Positions 1 through 10,491 are shown, counted from the first letter of the stretch. The stretch is DNA of 64,000 nt from Exiguobacterium sp. s193 (GCF_018618755.1 NZ_JACSMR010000001.1:496001-560000), one strand, 5' to 3'. The notes: generated from the sequence alone by a model not told the origin. Made by a program: numbers and translations.

Positions 1-391
1 TGAAGACATTCAGTTCCGCCAGTTCCCGTTCGGCGAGCCGTTTCATGTCCGCTTGCTTGAGGATGCCGAAGCGGGATTTCAGCTCCCGACCGAGAAACAG
101 ATTTTCCGTGACCGTTAAGTCCGGCAAGATATTCAGTTCCTGGTGGATGAAGGCAATCCCCGCTTCTTCCGCCAGTTTTGGATTTTTATAATGCTGTTCG
201 ACACCGTCGACTCGAATCGTTCCTTCGTCCGCTTTATGGACACCTGTCAAGATCTTCATCAGCGTTGACTTACCGGCTCCATTTTCCCCCATCAGGGCAT
301 GAATCTCACCTGTCGCAAGTTCGAAGTCGACACCCTTTAAGACGGGCACGGGACCAAACGCTTTTGTGATTCCTGTCATCTCAATTTGCAT
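1..391 (-). CDS. rbsA: Ribose ABC transporter ATP-binding protein, partial (3' end outside window)
   Basis: Only the first 130 codons are present; the gene runs off the left edge. RbsA is the cytoplasmic ATPase of the ribose importer and normally has two fused ABC domains of about 490 residues in total. The visible part is the first ABC domain: Walker [10 protein letters not shown] at residues 35-43 and the Q-loop in IHQELN near residue 84. The start ATG at 391 follows an AAGGGGGAAGC ribosome site. It lies 12 bases downstream of the rbsD stop, so it is the fourth gene of the rbsR-rbsK-rbsD-rbsA operon, and transcription is governed by the promoter ahead of rbsR. The family call rests on sugar-ABC sequence similarity plus operon context; the specific ribose assignment is inferred mainly from rbsD/rbsK/rbsR. 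Confidence 0.92.
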   Translation of the reverse strand, partial: MQIEMTGITKAFGPVPVLKGVDFELATGEIHALMGENGAGKSTLMKILTGVHKADEGTIRVDGVEQHYKNPKLAEEAGIAFIHQELNILPDLTVTENLFLGRELKSRFGILKQADMKRLAERELAELNVF

Positions 392-403
392 CGTGCTTCC
401 CCC

Positions 404-793
404 TTAAAAAATGACGCCGGCGTGTAAAATTACATTGGCGTAAGGTGTCGCTTCCCCTGTCCGGATGATGACTTTCGCCTGCTTCGTTAGCTCTTTGAAC
501 GCTTCATGCGAGACATAGTCCTGCGGCACAGCGAGTTTCGTGACGGCTTCGAGTGCAACCGGATTGGCGTCTTTGATTTCTGACGCCAGCGTCACCTGTT
601 CGACCGCCATATCGTCCGCGACGACGCGCAAAACGTCGACGAACGACGGTGTCCCGAGTTCAAGTGCCAAATCAATCCGCTCTACACCTGCCGGAATCGG
701 CAGACCGCAGTCAGCGATGACAATCATATCGGTATGACCGAGATCGGTTAGGACTTTACTGATATGACTGTTCAGAATCCCGTGTCGTTTCAT
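404..793 (-). CDS. rbsD: D-ribose pyranase
   Basis: A 129-residue protein, the usual length for RbsD, which interconverts the pyranose and furanose forms of ribose so that imported sugar can be phosphorylated by ribokinase. The N-terminus shows the family pattern [20 protein letters not shown], with the expected catalytic histidine at residue 20, followed by [13 protein letters not shown]. It is a cytoplasmic ring-forming enzyme in characterised members. Its start ATG overlaps the rbsK stop by four bases, implying translational coupling, and rbsA follows directly. Regulation should follow the rbs promoter. No anomalies are seen. Confidence 0.95.
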   Translation of the reverse strand: MKRHGILNSHISKVLTDLGHTDMIVIADCGLPIPAGVERIDLALELGTPSFVDVLRVVADDMAVEQVTLASEIKDANPVALEAVTKLAVPQDYVSHEAFKELTKQAKVIIRTGEATPYANVILHAGVIF

Positions 794-1668
794 ACTTCAA
801 CCTCCATTTGTTCACGTGTCGGCATGCCGCCTTGAGCACCAAGCGCCCGGACGGACATACCGGCTGCCTTGTTCGCAAAGCGAATCGCTTCCATCAATGA
901 CTTTCCTTCCGTCAACGCGACAGCGAGTGCCCCGTTGAACGTATCACCGGCCCCTGTCGTATCAACGACGTCCGTCTTAATCGCCGGGACCGTCACAATC
1001 GCTTCGCCGTCATAAAAACGGGCGCCCCGGCTGCCTTCTGTCACGATCAATTTATTCGGATACTGCATCAACCAATGCTCAAGCGGTTGCTGTTGTCCGA
1101 AAATCAAGCCGCATTCATGTTCGTTTGGTGTCAGGTATGTCACGTTTGCGAGCAACTCGTCGTCCAGGACGATGGCTGGCGCCGGATTCAAGACGACGGG
1201 AATGCCGTGCTCTTTTCCGTAACGCGCCACCTGTTTGACGGTTTGAAGCGGAATTTCGAGCTGTAACAAAATCATGTCCGTCTGACCGAGCAAGCTGTCG
1301 AGCTGGCTCTCGTCATAGACGACGGCGAGGTTCGCCGACTGGACGACAACAATCGAGTTGTCGCCTTCCGCGAGCGTAATGTGCGCCGTTCCCGTCCGTT
1401 CGTTCGTTATCGTCTGGAGGTGCGTCGTACCGACGTGTTCTGCTTCGAAGTTTTGTCGAATCGCTGTCCCGCTCGCATCGTCACCGATGCAACCGACCAT
1501 CTCGACGTTGCCACCGAGCCGGGCGACGGCGACCGCTTGATTCGCTCCTTTACCTCCCGGGACGGTATGGAAGGCGGAGCCGATAACCGTTTCACCGGCT
1601 GACGGACGACGATCGCTTTCAACGACCAAGTCCATCGAGATACTACCTACTACACTGATTTGTTTCAT
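790..1668 (-). CDS. rbsK: Ribokinase (PfkB family)
   Basis: A 292-residue PfkB-family sugar kinase converting ribose plus ATP to ribose-5-phosphate, feeding the pentose phosphate pathway. The N-terminal PfkB signature with the [17 protein letters not shown] motif begins near residue 37, and the C-terminal signature [14 protein letters not shown] spans about residues 236-249. The catalytic base is Asp242 within GAGD. The length matches bacterial ribokinases. The start overlaps the rbsR stop and the stop overlaps the rbsD start, so the three genes are tightly coupled. The ribose specificity is supported by the neighbours rbsD, rbsA and rbsR. Confidence 0.95.
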   Translation of the reverse strand: MKQISVVGSISMDLVVESDRRPSAGETVIGSAFHTVPGGKGANQAVAVARLGGNVEMVGCIGDDASGTAIRQNFEAEHVGTTHLQTITNERTGTAHITLAEGDNSIVVVQSANLAVVYDESQLDSLLGQTDMILLQLEIPLQTVKQVARYGKEHGIPVVLNPAPAIVLDDELLANVTYLTPNEHECGLIFGQQQPLEHWLMQYPNKLIVTEGSRGARFYDGEAIVTVPAIKTDVVDTTGAGDTFNGALAVALTEGKSLMEAIRFANKAAGMSVRALGAQGGMPTREQMEVEV

Positions 1669-2645
1669 ATCTGTTCATCCTTCCGCTTCGTCGTTTCCCG
1701 TTCGATGACCTCGACCATCAGTTCATGATGGACGGCAGCGATCGTCGCCCCTTCAATCCGTTGAATCAACAACTTCGCTGCGAGTTCCCCCATCTGATAG
1801 ATTGGCTGGGCAATCGTCGTCAGTGGTGGTGAAATCATTTGTCCGAGCTCAATTCCGTCATACCCAATGACCTGCAGTTGCCCGGGAATCGCAATCCCGC
1901 GTCCTGTTGCGACTTGAATCGTCGCTGCTGCAATGACATCGTTCGCCGCAAAAATCCCGTTACAGGTATAGTGGTCGAATAAGTAGTTTGCTGCGTCGAG
2001 CGCACCTTGAAAATGAAACGGCGACTCGATACTTGCGACGAGGTGTTTGCCTGCAACTTCTTCAAAACCGTCACGCCGTTTTTTGATCGTCGGTAACTTC
2101 GATGGTCCGCTGATGACGGCAAGCTCATCTGCTCCGTGATCAAGCAAAAATTGGGCTGCCTTCTTCCCGCCATCGTACCCGTTCGAGGTGACGGTCGGAA
2201 TCGCTCCTTGTAAGACTCGGTCAAGTGCGACAATCGGCACTTCGATGTTTTCATAGTTCGGGTTGTTCGAATAGTTCGTCGTAATGATCAACCCGTCGAC
2301 ATGCATCGCTTCGAGGGATCTTATATATTCATGTTCTTTCTGAAACTGCTCATCCGTGTTACACAAAATCACTTGATACCCATGTGTATGTGCCATATCC
2401 TCGACCGCACGTGCCAGTTGGGGAAAGTAAGGGTTTGTGATGTCGGGAACGATTAAGCCAATCAATCCTGACCGTTTTTGAAATAATGAACGCGCGACAC
2501 GATTCGGTCGATAATCAAGCTCTTTAACCGCTTGAAGCACCGCCGTACGCGCTTTTTCGCTGACATATCCTTTTTCATTCATGACGCGTGACACCGTTGC
2601 GACTGATACATTAGCCACTTTCGCTACTTCCCGGATGGTCGACAT
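1665..2645 (-). CDS. rbsR: LacI-family ribose operon repressor
   Basis: A 326-residue LacI/GalR regulator. Residues 1-20 form the helix-turn-helix (TIREVAKVANVSVATVSRV), followed by the hinge NRVARSLFQKRSG and a periplasmic-binding-protein-like effector domain from about residue 60. Being the first gene of its own operon it should be autoregulated. A perfect 18-bp palindrome lies between the -35 and -10 boxes upstream and is the obvious operator. By family precedent, ribose or ribose-5-phosphate would relieve repression; this is inference. The start ATG follows GAAAGAGGTGG, a strong ribosome site. Confidence 0.92.
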   Translation of the reverse strand: MSTIREVAKVANVSVATVSRVMNEKGYVSEKARTAVLQAVKELDYRPNRVARSLFQKRSGLIGLIVPDITNPYFPQLARAVEDMAHTHGYQVILCNTDEQFQKEHEYIRSLEAMHVDGLIITTNYSNNPNYENIEVPIVALDRVLQGAIPTVTSNGYDGGKKAAQFLLDHGADELAVISGPSKLPTIKKRRDGFEEVAGKHLVASIESPFHFQGALDAANYLFDHYTCNGIFAANDVIAAATIQVATGRGIAIPGQLQVIGYDGIELGQMISPPLTTIAQPIYQMGELAAKLLIQRIEGATIAAVHHELMVEVIERETTKRKDEQI

Positions 2646-2666
2646 GATTTCGCCACCTCTTTCTTT

Positions 2667-2715
2667 TGATAACGCTTACAATATGTATCATATTGTGTAA
2701 CCGGTTACACATCAA
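2667..2715 (-). promoter_or_regulatory. rbs promoter with RbsR operator and cre box
   Basis: On the minus strand a -35 TTGATG (2710-2715) and a -10 TATGAT (2687-2692) are separated by 17 bases. The spacer and the end of the -10 hold the perfect palindrome TGTGTAACCGGTTACACA (2694-2711), expected operator of the LacI-type RbsR. Just downstream, TGTAAGCGTTATCA (2667-2680) matches every position of the CcpA consensus TGWAANCGNTNWCA. The layout predicts repression by RbsR between the boxes and catabolite repression near the transcription start. Confidence 0.85.
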
Positions 2716-2823
2716 CCGTTTTTCGTAAAATATATTTTATTTCTTTTTTTGCTCCGCTTTTTCAAGAATCCGTTCATCACAAAAAGCACGAAAGAACGTT
2801 CAGAACAAACGTTTTTCGCACTT

Positions 2824-3156
2824 TTAGGAATCATGACTCCGCTTTTTGAATAAACGTCCGAGGACAGCACTGACAAAAGCGATAATGGCGAGCGGCTCAA
2901 ATAAATAAATCAATAAAAATGTAACATCGATGATTGCATCTTGCGGATTGTACCGTAAGATATAAATCGCACCCGGTAGTAAAGCAATCAGTCCCCCGAC
3001 ACCTAGAATCGTCCCGATGATTAAGCTCTGTCGCGAGAAACGACTCGTAATTTGGTAAAGACCAATAAATAAAATCAATTCCGTAAAGTAGATGATCCGT
3101 AGTGGAATGTCGTCAATCGATGTCTCCATCCCAAGAAATAGATAACGAAACAGCAT
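2824..3156 (-). CDS. Small integral membrane protein, unknown
   Basis: I do not recognise this 110-residue protein. It is strongly hydrophobic, with three likely membrane segments: about residues 19-38 (IIYFTELILFIGLYQI), 45-66 (IIGTILGVGGLIALLPGAIYI) and 78-99 (VTFLLIYLFEPLAIIAFVSAVL), and a basic tail GRLFKKRSHDS. The start ATG follows GGGGAGGGAAGAACT, a good ribosome site. It stands alone between the rbs operon and a divergent unknown gene, so context gives no functional clue. Confidence 0.7.
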   Translation of the reverse strand: MLFRYLFLGMETSIDDIPLRIIYFTELILFIGLYQITSRFSRQSLIIGTILGVGGLIALLPGAIYILRYNPQDAIIDVTFLLIYLFEPLAIIAFVSAVLGRLFKKRSHDS

Positions 3157-3300
3157 AGTTCTTCCCTCCCCGTTCTTTCTTCTGTACCCCGTTATCCATT
3201 TGATTAATGCATTGAATGCGACTTGACTGCATATCCTCCCATACTTTAGGGAACTATAAAATAGTGCAGAACGAGTATAAAAAGAAAGTTGGGGGTTTTG

Positions 3301-3621
3301 ATGAAAGAAGAGTATTCAATGAAAGTCGTCAGTTGCTTAAATGACTTTTTTAAAAATAACAAAGAACCACTCGAAGTCGATTTACTGCGTGGTCTTCCAC
3401 CGGTCGTCTTATTACTAAAAGACGGAGCGAAACGGTCGTTCCCGGTTGAAACCGATCTTCATGATGAATTACTTAGCGATATCAAACGGCTCGTCCAAGA
3501 GTGCCTTGATCCGGAAACCTTACGTAACCTCGACATCGATACCGACTTACCCGAATTCTTTGTCACGCGAGCGCCACTCTATTCACCGTATCATTACCTT
3601 GTGACATTTATCGAGGACTGA
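3301..3621 (+). CDS. Hypothetical cytoplasmic protein
   Basis: A 106-residue soluble protein of unknown function. The ATG at 3301 is chosen over the in-frame TTG at 3289 because GGGGG at 3291-3295 sits at normal ribosome-site distance. The sequence is mixed alpha/beta and acidic, with patches DLLRGLPPVVLLLKDG and ETLRNLDIDTDLPEFFVTRA; no motif, signal peptide or membrane segment is visible. It is a single-gene unit divergent from the membrane protein at 2824-3156, and is followed immediately by the paired repeats at 3.7-4.0 kb. The coding call rests on ribosome site and codon use. Confidence 0.65.
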   Translation: MKEEYSMKVVSCLNDFFKNNKEPLEVDLLRGLPPVVLLLKDGAKRSFPVETDLHDELLSDIKRLVQECLDPETLRNLDIDTDLPEFFVTRAPLYSPYHYLVTFIED

Positions 3622-3691
3622 TTTGCAAGCACTTCATTTTCCTATCACGGGATTCGACAATACGTCGCGTCTCGTTTTTTTAGATCTACCA

Positions 3692-3823
3692 AAAAACATT
3701 CATCCGCTCGCTTTTCTAGGGCGGAACGCGAGCCGCGGATTTCTTTCAGATCTCCGGGTCTCGCCTGTTCCTGACGGAAGCGTTGCTTCCTTTTCCCTTA
3801 GAAGTCGAGCTATGAATGCTTTT
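3692..3823 (-). repeat. GACTCC-type hairpin repeat, copy R1 (degenerate)
   Basis: Read on the minus strand this copy has GACTTCTAAGGGAAAAGG, a lysine-codon-like hairpin, ACAGGCGAGACCCGG and CGCCCTAGAAAAGCG, a degenerate version of the core seen in full in R5. Its outer arms (3692-3711 and 3804-3823) are imperfect inverted repeats carrying the unique sequence AGCATTCAT / ATGAATG. It faces copy R2. It overlaps a spurious 112-codon reading frame at 3623-3961. Confidence 0.7.
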
Positions 3824-3846
3824 CTGCTTTCCTATGAAACTGTTGT

Positions 3847-3984
3847 CACGCGTTTCATGCGACTCCTACAGGAAAAAGCGCAAAGCCTGCTTGCGCTGTC
3901 AGAGACAAGCAAGACCCGATTGTCTGCCTCAAGCAGGCAATCTGGCTTGTGTCTCGCCTGAGGAAAGCGCATGAAAAAAGCGTG
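3847..3984 (+). repeat. GACTCC-type hairpin repeat, copy R2
   Basis: Core GACTCCTACAGGAAAAAGCG, then a hairpin (GCGCAAAGCCTGCTTGCGC), GCAAGACCC and CTCGCCTGAGGAAAGC. The core is enclosed by outer arms CACGC..TTTCATGCG and CGCATGAAA..GCGTG that are complementary to each other but unlike the arms of the other copies. The 3622-4110 interval holds only R1, R2 and the terminator at 4055-4090. Confidence 0.8.
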
Positions 3985-4054
3985 ATTCCTGACGATCTAC
4001 TGCGCCGCCTCAAAAAAGCGAGCAAACAGCTGGTTGTGGTTAGTAATCCCCAAT

Positions 4055-4090
4055 GCAAAAAGACAGCCTCCCGCTTAGCGGAAGACTGTC
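4055..4090 (-). terminator. Rho-independent terminator after the zinc-ribbon-like gene
   Basis: On the minus strand the stem GACAGTCTTCCGC / GCGGGAGGCTGTC closes on a TTA loop and is followed by a T-run. It lies about 20 bases beyond the stop of the gene at 4111-4359. Confidence 0.85.
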
Positions 4091-4110
4091 GACTCAAATA
4101 AATCGGGTAA

Positions 4111-4359
4111 TTAATTTTCAACCTCAAGAATCGCTTCGATTTCTGCTTCGACCTCTTTATTCACCATCTGTGAACGTTTTTTTCTCAATTCAAGATCCAT
4201 TTCTTGGTCAATGAACTCGTTCGTATGCTTATCAAAACAGCTGTAACAAATCGGATAAAAGTCTTTTTCCTCAGTTTTCAAAGAATTAAATTCCCATGTG
4301 TTCAGTTCCAAATAACTGACTTGGTTATTCGTTTCTTTTCCGCATATTTCGCACGTCAT
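4111..4359 (-). CDS. Small protein with two CxxC pairs, desaturase-linked
   Basis: An 82-residue protein starting at the ATG at 4359, preceded by GAGGGGAG; the longer frame would overlap the upstream gene. CEIC (residues 3-6) and CYSC form a likely zinc site, followed by an acidic/basic helical C-terminus rich in Glu and Lys. I do not recognise the family. It lies 20 bases downstream of the acyl-ACP desaturase gene with a shared terminator, so the two form a two-gene operon. A role in supporting the diiron desaturase (assembly, iron or redox) is only a guess from linkage. Confidence 0.7.
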   Translation of the reverse strand: MTCEICGKETNNQVSYLELNTWEFNSLKTEEKDFYPICYSCFDKHTNEFIDQEMDLELRKKRSQMVNKEVEAEIEAILEVEN

Positions 4360-4378
4360 GTTTATTATGCTCCCCTCT

Positions 4379-5281
4379 TCAGGCATCAATCTTATTTTTT
4401 GCTGATTGGCGATCCTTGATGCGTTTCAAACGCCCGTGATATTTCATGATGTTTGCTTGGGATTGTTTGGCCTCTTCGCTCGTAGGTTCCAAGTTGGCAA
4501 TATCCCAGTATTTCACGACGACATCTAATACTTGGTCAAAGTATTGGAGTGGTCCGTAATTCGTATCGACCGCAATGGTTTTCATCCGCTCGGTAAAGTC
4601 CGGCATGATTGCACCCGGCATCGAGAAGTTAATGATGACATCTTCAAAGAACACGATGAAGTTCGGATCAAGTTCAAGGTGTGCCTTCACTGTATCGCGA
4701 TAGAACGCATAATGAAGGGCTTCGTCTTTCGCCAAACGGCGGAGCAGCGTCGCTAAATCTTTATCATGAGCCCCCGCTACCTTCGCTACGTTATTATAGA
4801 AAACGAGCGTCGCAAGCTCTTGCAACGATGTGTAGGCCATTGTCGCCAATGGATTCGTGAAGTCCGGGAACCAACCGCTTTCAACGACACGTCTTCTTAA
4901 TTGATGCAATCTCGTCGGATTGACGTTTCGTGTGACGAGTAAATACGTTTCGAGTAAGCTCGAGTGCTGATCTTCTTCTGCCGTCCACGTGCGGACGAAA
5001 TCATTGATGACTTCCATCGAGTTTTTAAAGGTATAATCCAAATGTGACGTATACCAAGGTAGATTCACTTCTGTCAGTAAGGCCGTTTCGACGGCAACGA
5101 TGACACCTTCCGGAAGCGTAACTTGACTCTCTTCCCAAGGAACGCGCTTAAACGACATCGCCTTATCCCATGGAATGAACTCGTGGTAGCTCCAGTCGAT
5201 ATTGGCAGAACGCTCCTTATGTAAACGGTAGAGTTCTTTAATCCGTGGTTCTAAACGTATATCTAAATCTGAATTTAACAT
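4379..5281 (-). CDS. Acyl-ACP desaturase-like diiron protein
   Basis: A 300-residue ferritin-like protein of the fatty-acid desaturase type 2 family (plant stearoyl-ACP desaturase, mycobacterial DesA). The iron ligands are visible: the first glutamate in ALLTEVNLPW, the WTAEEDQH motif (ExxH), the glutamate in TSLQELATL, and KDEALHYAFYRD (ExxH). Such enzymes are soluble and place a double bond in acyl chains attached to acyl carrier protein, using O2 and reduced ferredoxin. Most Bacillales use a membrane desaturase (Des) instead, so this gene is notable. It is followed by the small CxxC protein. An inverted repeat TTTGAAC / GTTCAAA lies in its leader. Substrate and regiochemistry cannot be read from sequence. 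Confidence 0.82.
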   Translation of the reverse strand: MLNSDLDIRLEPRIKELYRLHKERSANIDWSYHEFIPWDKAMSFKRVPWEESQVTLPEGVIVAVETALLTEVNLPWYTSHLDYTFKNSMEVINDFVRTWTAEEDQHSSLLETYLLVTRNVNPTRLHQLRRRVVESGWFPDFTNPLATMAYTSLQELATLVFYNNVAKVAGAHDKDLATLLRRLAKDEALHYAFYRDTVKAHLELDPNFIVFFEDVIINFSMPGAIMPDFTERMKTIAVDTNYGPLQYFDQVLDVVVKYWDIANLEPTSEEAKQSQANIMKYHGRLKRIKDRQSAKNKIDA

Positions 5282-5305
5282 GTGTAGGTCTCCTTTTAGA
5301 TGTTT

Positions 5306-5327
5306 TTTGAACCTTCATTCGTTCAAA
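5306..5327 (-). promoter_or_regulatory. Inverted repeat in the desaturase leader (possible operator)
   Basis: TTTGAAC and GTTCAAA form a perfect 7-bp inverted repeat with an 8-base spacer, 25-46 bases upstream of the desaturase start codon. The spacing and two-fold symmetry suit a dimeric repressor, but no cognate regulator is visible nearby. The rest of the 5282-5598 gap holds an A/T-rich stretch likely to contain the promoter, plus the eno terminator; I see no gene in it. Confidence 0.45.
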
Positions 5328-5517
5328 TGTATTTAAGCCTTATAATGATCTAACTTAAACCTATTAATAACTATAACATTTTAATGACCAGGTAGTAAAA
5401 AACAACGTCTCATCAGCTTGATTTTTAATCCCGTTTAGAACGGATTGACAGGATTGCGATGGTTTGAATCATCCTTTCTCACGTTAAAGGGAATGTAACG
5501 ATTTCTCATCATCCACA

Positions 5518-5566
5518 CAAAAAAACCTCCTATTCGTGTATACGTATCACACGAATAGGAGGTTTT
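5518..5566 (-). terminator. Terminator of the glycolytic operon, after eno
   Basis: A 15-bp perfect stem (5524-5538 with 5550-5564, AACCTCCTATTCGTG) followed by a T-run on the minus strand, 32 bases beyond the eno stop. It is nearly symmetrical and may also stop transcription from the plus side. Confidence 0.92.
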
Positions 5567-5598
5567 CCTTATAGCTTGTTCAAACGATCAACCTGAAA

Positions 5599-6891
<1,293 letters not shown>

Positions 6892-6952
6892 TTAAATTCG
6901 CTCCTTTTAGTTGGGAAAATAGTTTTTTCGTGTGACTCCTCCATCGACGGGA

Positions 6953-8500
6953 TTATTTCTTTAATACGATGGATTTACCTGTCATTTCTGACGGCTGATC
7001 TGCGCCAAGTAGATCAAGTAATGTTGGTGCCAAGTCCGCTAACGCGCCAGTTAATGGTTCAAGCAATTCGACGTCTTCGACTGTCACGATACATGGGACC
7101 GGTTCTGTCGTATGGGCCGTCATCTTGCTACCGTCAGCGTTCAACACTTTGTCGGCATTACCATGGTCAGCAGTCACGATTGCTGCGCCACCTTTGCTGA
7201 TGATCAAGTCAACGACTTTACCGAGACATTCATCAACTGCTTCGATTGCCTTAATTGTCGGTTCGAGCATACCCGAGTGACCGACCATGTCCGGGTTCGC
7301 GAAGTTCAGGATGATGGCATCATGTTTGTCGGAATTGATCGCTTCAACAAGCGCATCCGTTACTTCATAAATGCTCATCTCTGGTTGTAAGTCGTATGTT
7401 GCGACTTTTGGCGACGGGATTAAGATACGATCTTCGCCTTCATACGGTTCTTCACGTTGTCCGTTGAAGAAGAACGTGACGTGTGGATACTTTTCAGTTT
7501 CCGCGATCCGTAATTGTTTTAAGCCTTGCTTCGAGAGCGTTTCTCCAAGCGTGTTTTTAATGTCTTCTGGCGGGAAAACGATATCCGTATCAATTGCATC
7601 CGAGTACTTCGTCATGGAGACGAGCAGCAGGTTCTTCGGTGCATTGTCCGGAAGTTCGAATCCTGTGAATCCAGCTTTCTCTTTGTAGACCTTCGAGAGT
7701 TGAATCGCACGGTCTGGGCGATAGTTAAAGAACATGATCGCATCGTTGTCGTGGATCGGTGCGACTGGCGTACCGTCTTCCTGCACGACGACGGTTGGTT
7801 CGATGAACTCGTCCGTAACGTCCTTCTTGTATGATTCTTCGACCATTCCGATCGGGTCTTTTGTAGTTGGACCTTCACCAAATGTGATTGCATCATAAAC
7901 TTTCTTGACGCGCTCCCAGCGGTTGTCGCGGTCCATTGCATAATAACGCCCAGAGATACTCGCGAATTGACCAACGTGAAGTTCGTCCATTTTCGCTTGT
8001 ACGTCACGGAGGAAACCAGCACCTGATTGTGGATCACAATCGCGGCCGTCCGTGAAGGCATGCAAGTATACTTTTTCGATTTCGTGAAGTTTTGCGAATT
8101 CAAGGACAGCATACAAATGGTTGATGTGACTGTGGATTCCACCGTCAGATACTAACCCAAAGATATGGAGTGCTGAATCATGTTTCTTCACGTGACCTGC
8201 CGCATCGTTCATTGCTTGACGCGAGAAGAACGAGCGATCTTTGACGGCATTGTTGATTCGGGATAGCGATTGATAGACGACGCGACCTGCCCCGATGTTA
8301 AGGTGACCCACTTCTGAGTTCCCCATCTGACCTTCAGGCAAACCAACGTATTCCCCTTTCGCATTCAACAACGTATGCGGATATTTATTCCAGAAACGGT
8401 CGAAGTTCGGTTTATTTGCTGCTGTCACAGCATTCCCGAATGCTTCATCACGCATACCGAAACCATCAAGGATGATAAGTGCGACTGGACGTTTTTTCAT
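6953..8500 (-). CDS. gpmI: 2,3-bisphosphoglycerate-independent phosphoglycerate mutase
   Basis: A 515-residue cofactor-independent, manganese-dependent phosphoglycerate mutase of the alkaline-phosphatase superfamily, interconverting 3- and 2-phosphoglycerate. Metal-binding LDGFG at residues 11-15, the phosphoserine nucleophile in [17 protein letters not shown] (Ser62), and the C-terminal metal site VTADHGNAD are all present. It starts immediately after the tpiA stop, and eno follows after 61 bases, so it is in the glycolytic operon as in B. subtilis. Confidence 0.98.
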   Translation of the reverse strand: MKKRPVALIILDGFGMRDEAFGNAVTAANKPNFDRFWNKYPHTLLNAKGEYVGLPEGQMGNSEVGHLNIGAGRVVYQSLSRINNAVKDRSFFSRQAMNDAAGHVKKHDSALHIFGLVSDGGIHSHINHLYAVLEFAKLHEIEKVYLHAFTDGRDCDPQSGAGFLRDVQAKMDELHVGQFASISGRYYAMDRDNRWERVKKVYDAITFGEGPTTKDPIGMVEESYKKDVTDEFIEPTVVVQEDGTPVAPIHDNDAIMFFNYRPDRAIQLSKVYKEKAGFTGFELPDNAPKNLLLVSMTKYSDAIDTDIVFPPEDIKNTLGETLSKQGLKQLRIAETEKYPHVTFFFNGQREEPYEGEDRILIPSPKVATYDLQPEMSIYEVTDALVEAINSDKHDAIILNFANPDMVGHSGMLEPTIKAIEAVDECLGKVVDLIISKGGAAIVTADHGNADKVLNADGSKMTAHTTEPVPCIVTVEDVELLEPLTGALADLAPTLLDLLGADQPSEMTGKSIVLKK

Positions 8501-9253
8501 TTAAATCGCCTCCAACAGTTTGAGGAACGATCCTGTCTCAAGACTTGCTCCACCAACGAGTGCTCCGTCGATGTCAGGTTGAGCCATATATTCTTTGACG
8601 TTCTCTGGCTTGACGCTGCCGCCGTACTGGATACGAACTGCTTCTGCAGCTTCTGTACCGAATTCAGCAGCGATGACGTCGCGAACGAATTTACAAGAAT
8701 CTTGTGCATCTTGTTCTGTCGCTGATTTACCAGTTCCGATTGCCCAGACAGGCTCATATGCGACGACAAGATTTTTCACTTGGTCGACAGTCAAGCCTTT
8801 AAGGCTGTTTGTCGTTTGTTCACGGATGACGTCTTCGAACTTGCCGCCTTCGCGCTCTTCAAGTGTTTCACCTACACAAACGATTGGAACGAGACCGTGC
8901 TCGAACGCTTTTTTCGCTTTGCTGTTGATGAATGCATCTGTTTCACCAAAGTACTCACGACGTTCAGAGTGACCGAGGATGACGTATGTGACGTCAAGCT
9001 CTTTCAGCATGACAGGACTGATTTCGCCTGTGAATGCGCCACTTTCTTGATCGTACATGTTTTGAGCACCGATTTTAAGATCAGTTCCAGCTGCTGCTTC
9101 CGTTAAATGAGCAAGAAATACAGCTGGTGCACAGACAGCAGCATCGACAGTCGATGAAGCTGGTACTTTGCCTTTTACTTCTTCTGCGAATGCGACTGCA
9201 TCCTTCAGAGTTAGATTCATCTTCCAGTTACCTGCGATGATTGGTTTACGCAT
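8501..9253 (-). CDS. tpiA: Triosephosphate isomerase
   Basis: A 250-residue TIM-barrel enzyme interconverting dihydroxyacetone phosphate and glyceraldehyde-3-phosphate. Active-site residues can be placed: Lys11 in GNWKMN, His95 in ILGHSERR and the catalytic Glu167 in [13 protein letters not shown], with the phosphate loop YGGSVKPEN near the C-terminus. It lies between pgk and gpmI with short gaps, consistent with cotranscription. The ribosome site is the AAGGGAG upstream of the start. Confidence 0.98.
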   Translation of the reverse strand: MRKPIIAGNWKMNLTLKDAVAFAEEVKGKVPASSTVDAAVCAPAVFLAHLTEAAAGTDLKIGAQNMYDQESGAFTGEISPVMLKELDVTYVILGHSERREYFGETDAFINSKAKKAFEHGLVPIVCVGETLEEREGGKFEDVIREQTTNSLKGLTVDQVKNLVVAYEPVWAIGTGKSATEQDAQDSCKFVRDVIAAEFGTEAAEAVRIQYGGSVKPENVKEYMAQPDIDGALVGGASLETGSFLKLLEAI

Positions 9254-9282
9254 TGAGAAACACTCCCTTGTGAACTATTGGA

Positions 9283-10467
9283 TTACTTGTCGTTAAGCGC
9301 TTCGACACCAGGAAGGGCTTTACCTTCCATGAACTCGAGGCTCGCTCCGCCACCAGTCGAGATATGGCTCATCTTGTCTGCAAGACCGAATTTCTCAGCT
9401 GCTGCAGCAGAATCCCCACCACCGATGATTGAGTATGCGTCGCTGTCTGCAAGTGCTTGAGCGACACCTTTCGTTCCGTTTGCGTATTTATCAAGTTCGA
9501 ATACGCCCATCGGTCCGTTCCAGACGACGAGTTTCGAGTTTTTGATTGCTTCCGCATACAGTTCGACCGTTTTTGGTCCGATATCAAGTGACATGTGATC
9601 CGCTGGGATACTGTCGATATCGCGTGGTCCGACATATGTTTCTTCGCCGAATTCCTTCGTGATGACGCAGTCGACCGGCATTAAGAACTTAACGCCTTTC
9701 TCTTCTGCTTTCTTCATGAATTCTTTCGCTTGGTCGATTTTGTCGACTTCAAGAAGTGACGTACCGACTTCATAACCTTGAGCTTTGAGGAATGTATAAG
9801 ATAATCCTCCACCGATGATCAACGTATCGACGATATCAAGCAAGTGATCGATGACACCGATTTTGTCGGCGACTTTCGATCCTCCGATGATTGCCGTGAA
9901 CGGACGATCTGGATTCGAGATCGCTTTCCCGAGAACTTGAAGTTCTTTTTCAATCAACAAACCTGCTACAGCAGTATCGACATGGTGCGCGATTCCTTCT
10001 GTAGAAGCATGTGCACGGTGAGCTGCACCAAATGCATCGTTGACGAAGATGTCTGCAAGTTTTGCAAATCCTTCTGCGAGTTCAGCATCATTTTTTGTTT
10101 CTCCAGGGTAGAAACGAACGTTTTCAAGAACGAGAACGTCTCCTGCTTCGAGCTTGCTGACCGCTTCTTCAGCGACCGGGCCGTATGCTTCTTCAACGAG
10201 CTTGATGTCTTTACCAAGCAATTCGCTGAGGCGTGCTACGACAGGTGCAAGTGAGAATTCAGGATTTTTTTCGCCTTTAGGACGTCCCATGTGGCTAGCG
10301 AGAATGACTTTCGCGCCGCCATCCATCAAATGCTTGATTGTTGGAAGTGCTGCACGAATCCGTGTATCGTCCGTAATTTTACCGTCTTCTAGTGGTACGT
10401 TGAAGTCGACACGTGTAAACACGCGTTTTCCTTGTACATCGATGTCGCGAATTGATTTCTTATTCAT
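9283..10467 (-). CDS. pgk: Phosphoglycerate kinase
   Basis: A 394-residue phosphoglycerate kinase catalysing the first ATP-forming step of glycolysis. The ATG at 10467 ([11 protein letters not shown]) is preferred to the longer frame because GGAGGACGAATGT precedes it and homologues begin here. Visible landmarks: [11 protein letters not shown] with the substrate-binding RVDFN motif, ASHMGRPKG, the hinge region, and the nucleotide loop [14 protein letters not shown] near the C-terminus. It is separated from gap by about 120 bases holding two stem-loops. Confidence 0.97.
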   Translation of the reverse strand: MNKKSIRDIDVQGKRVFTRVDFNVPLEDGKITDDTRIRAALPTIKHLMDGGAKVILASHMGRPKGEKNPEFSLAPVVARLSELLGKDIKLVEEAYGPVAEEAVSKLEAGDVLVLENVRFYPGETKNDAELAEGFAKLADIFVNDAFGAAHRAHASTEGIAHHVDTAVAGLLIEKELQVLGKAISNPDRPFTAIIGGSKVADKIGVIDHLLDIVDTLIIGGGLSYTFLKAQGYEVGTSLLEVDKIDQAKEFMKKAEEKGVKFLMPVDCVITKEFGEETYVGPRDIDSIPADHMSLDIGPKTVELYAEAIKNSKLVVWNGPMGVFELDKYANGTKGVAQALADSDAYSIIGGGDSAAAAEKFGLADKMSHISTGGGASLEFMEGKALPGVEALNDK

Positions 10468-10491
10468 ACATTCGTCCTCCGTCTCATACGT

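Noticed and set aside
3623-3961. 112-codon plus-strand frame
   Set aside because: It lies across repeats R1 and R2, has no ribosome site, and its codons follow the hairpin arms; better explained as repeat DNA.
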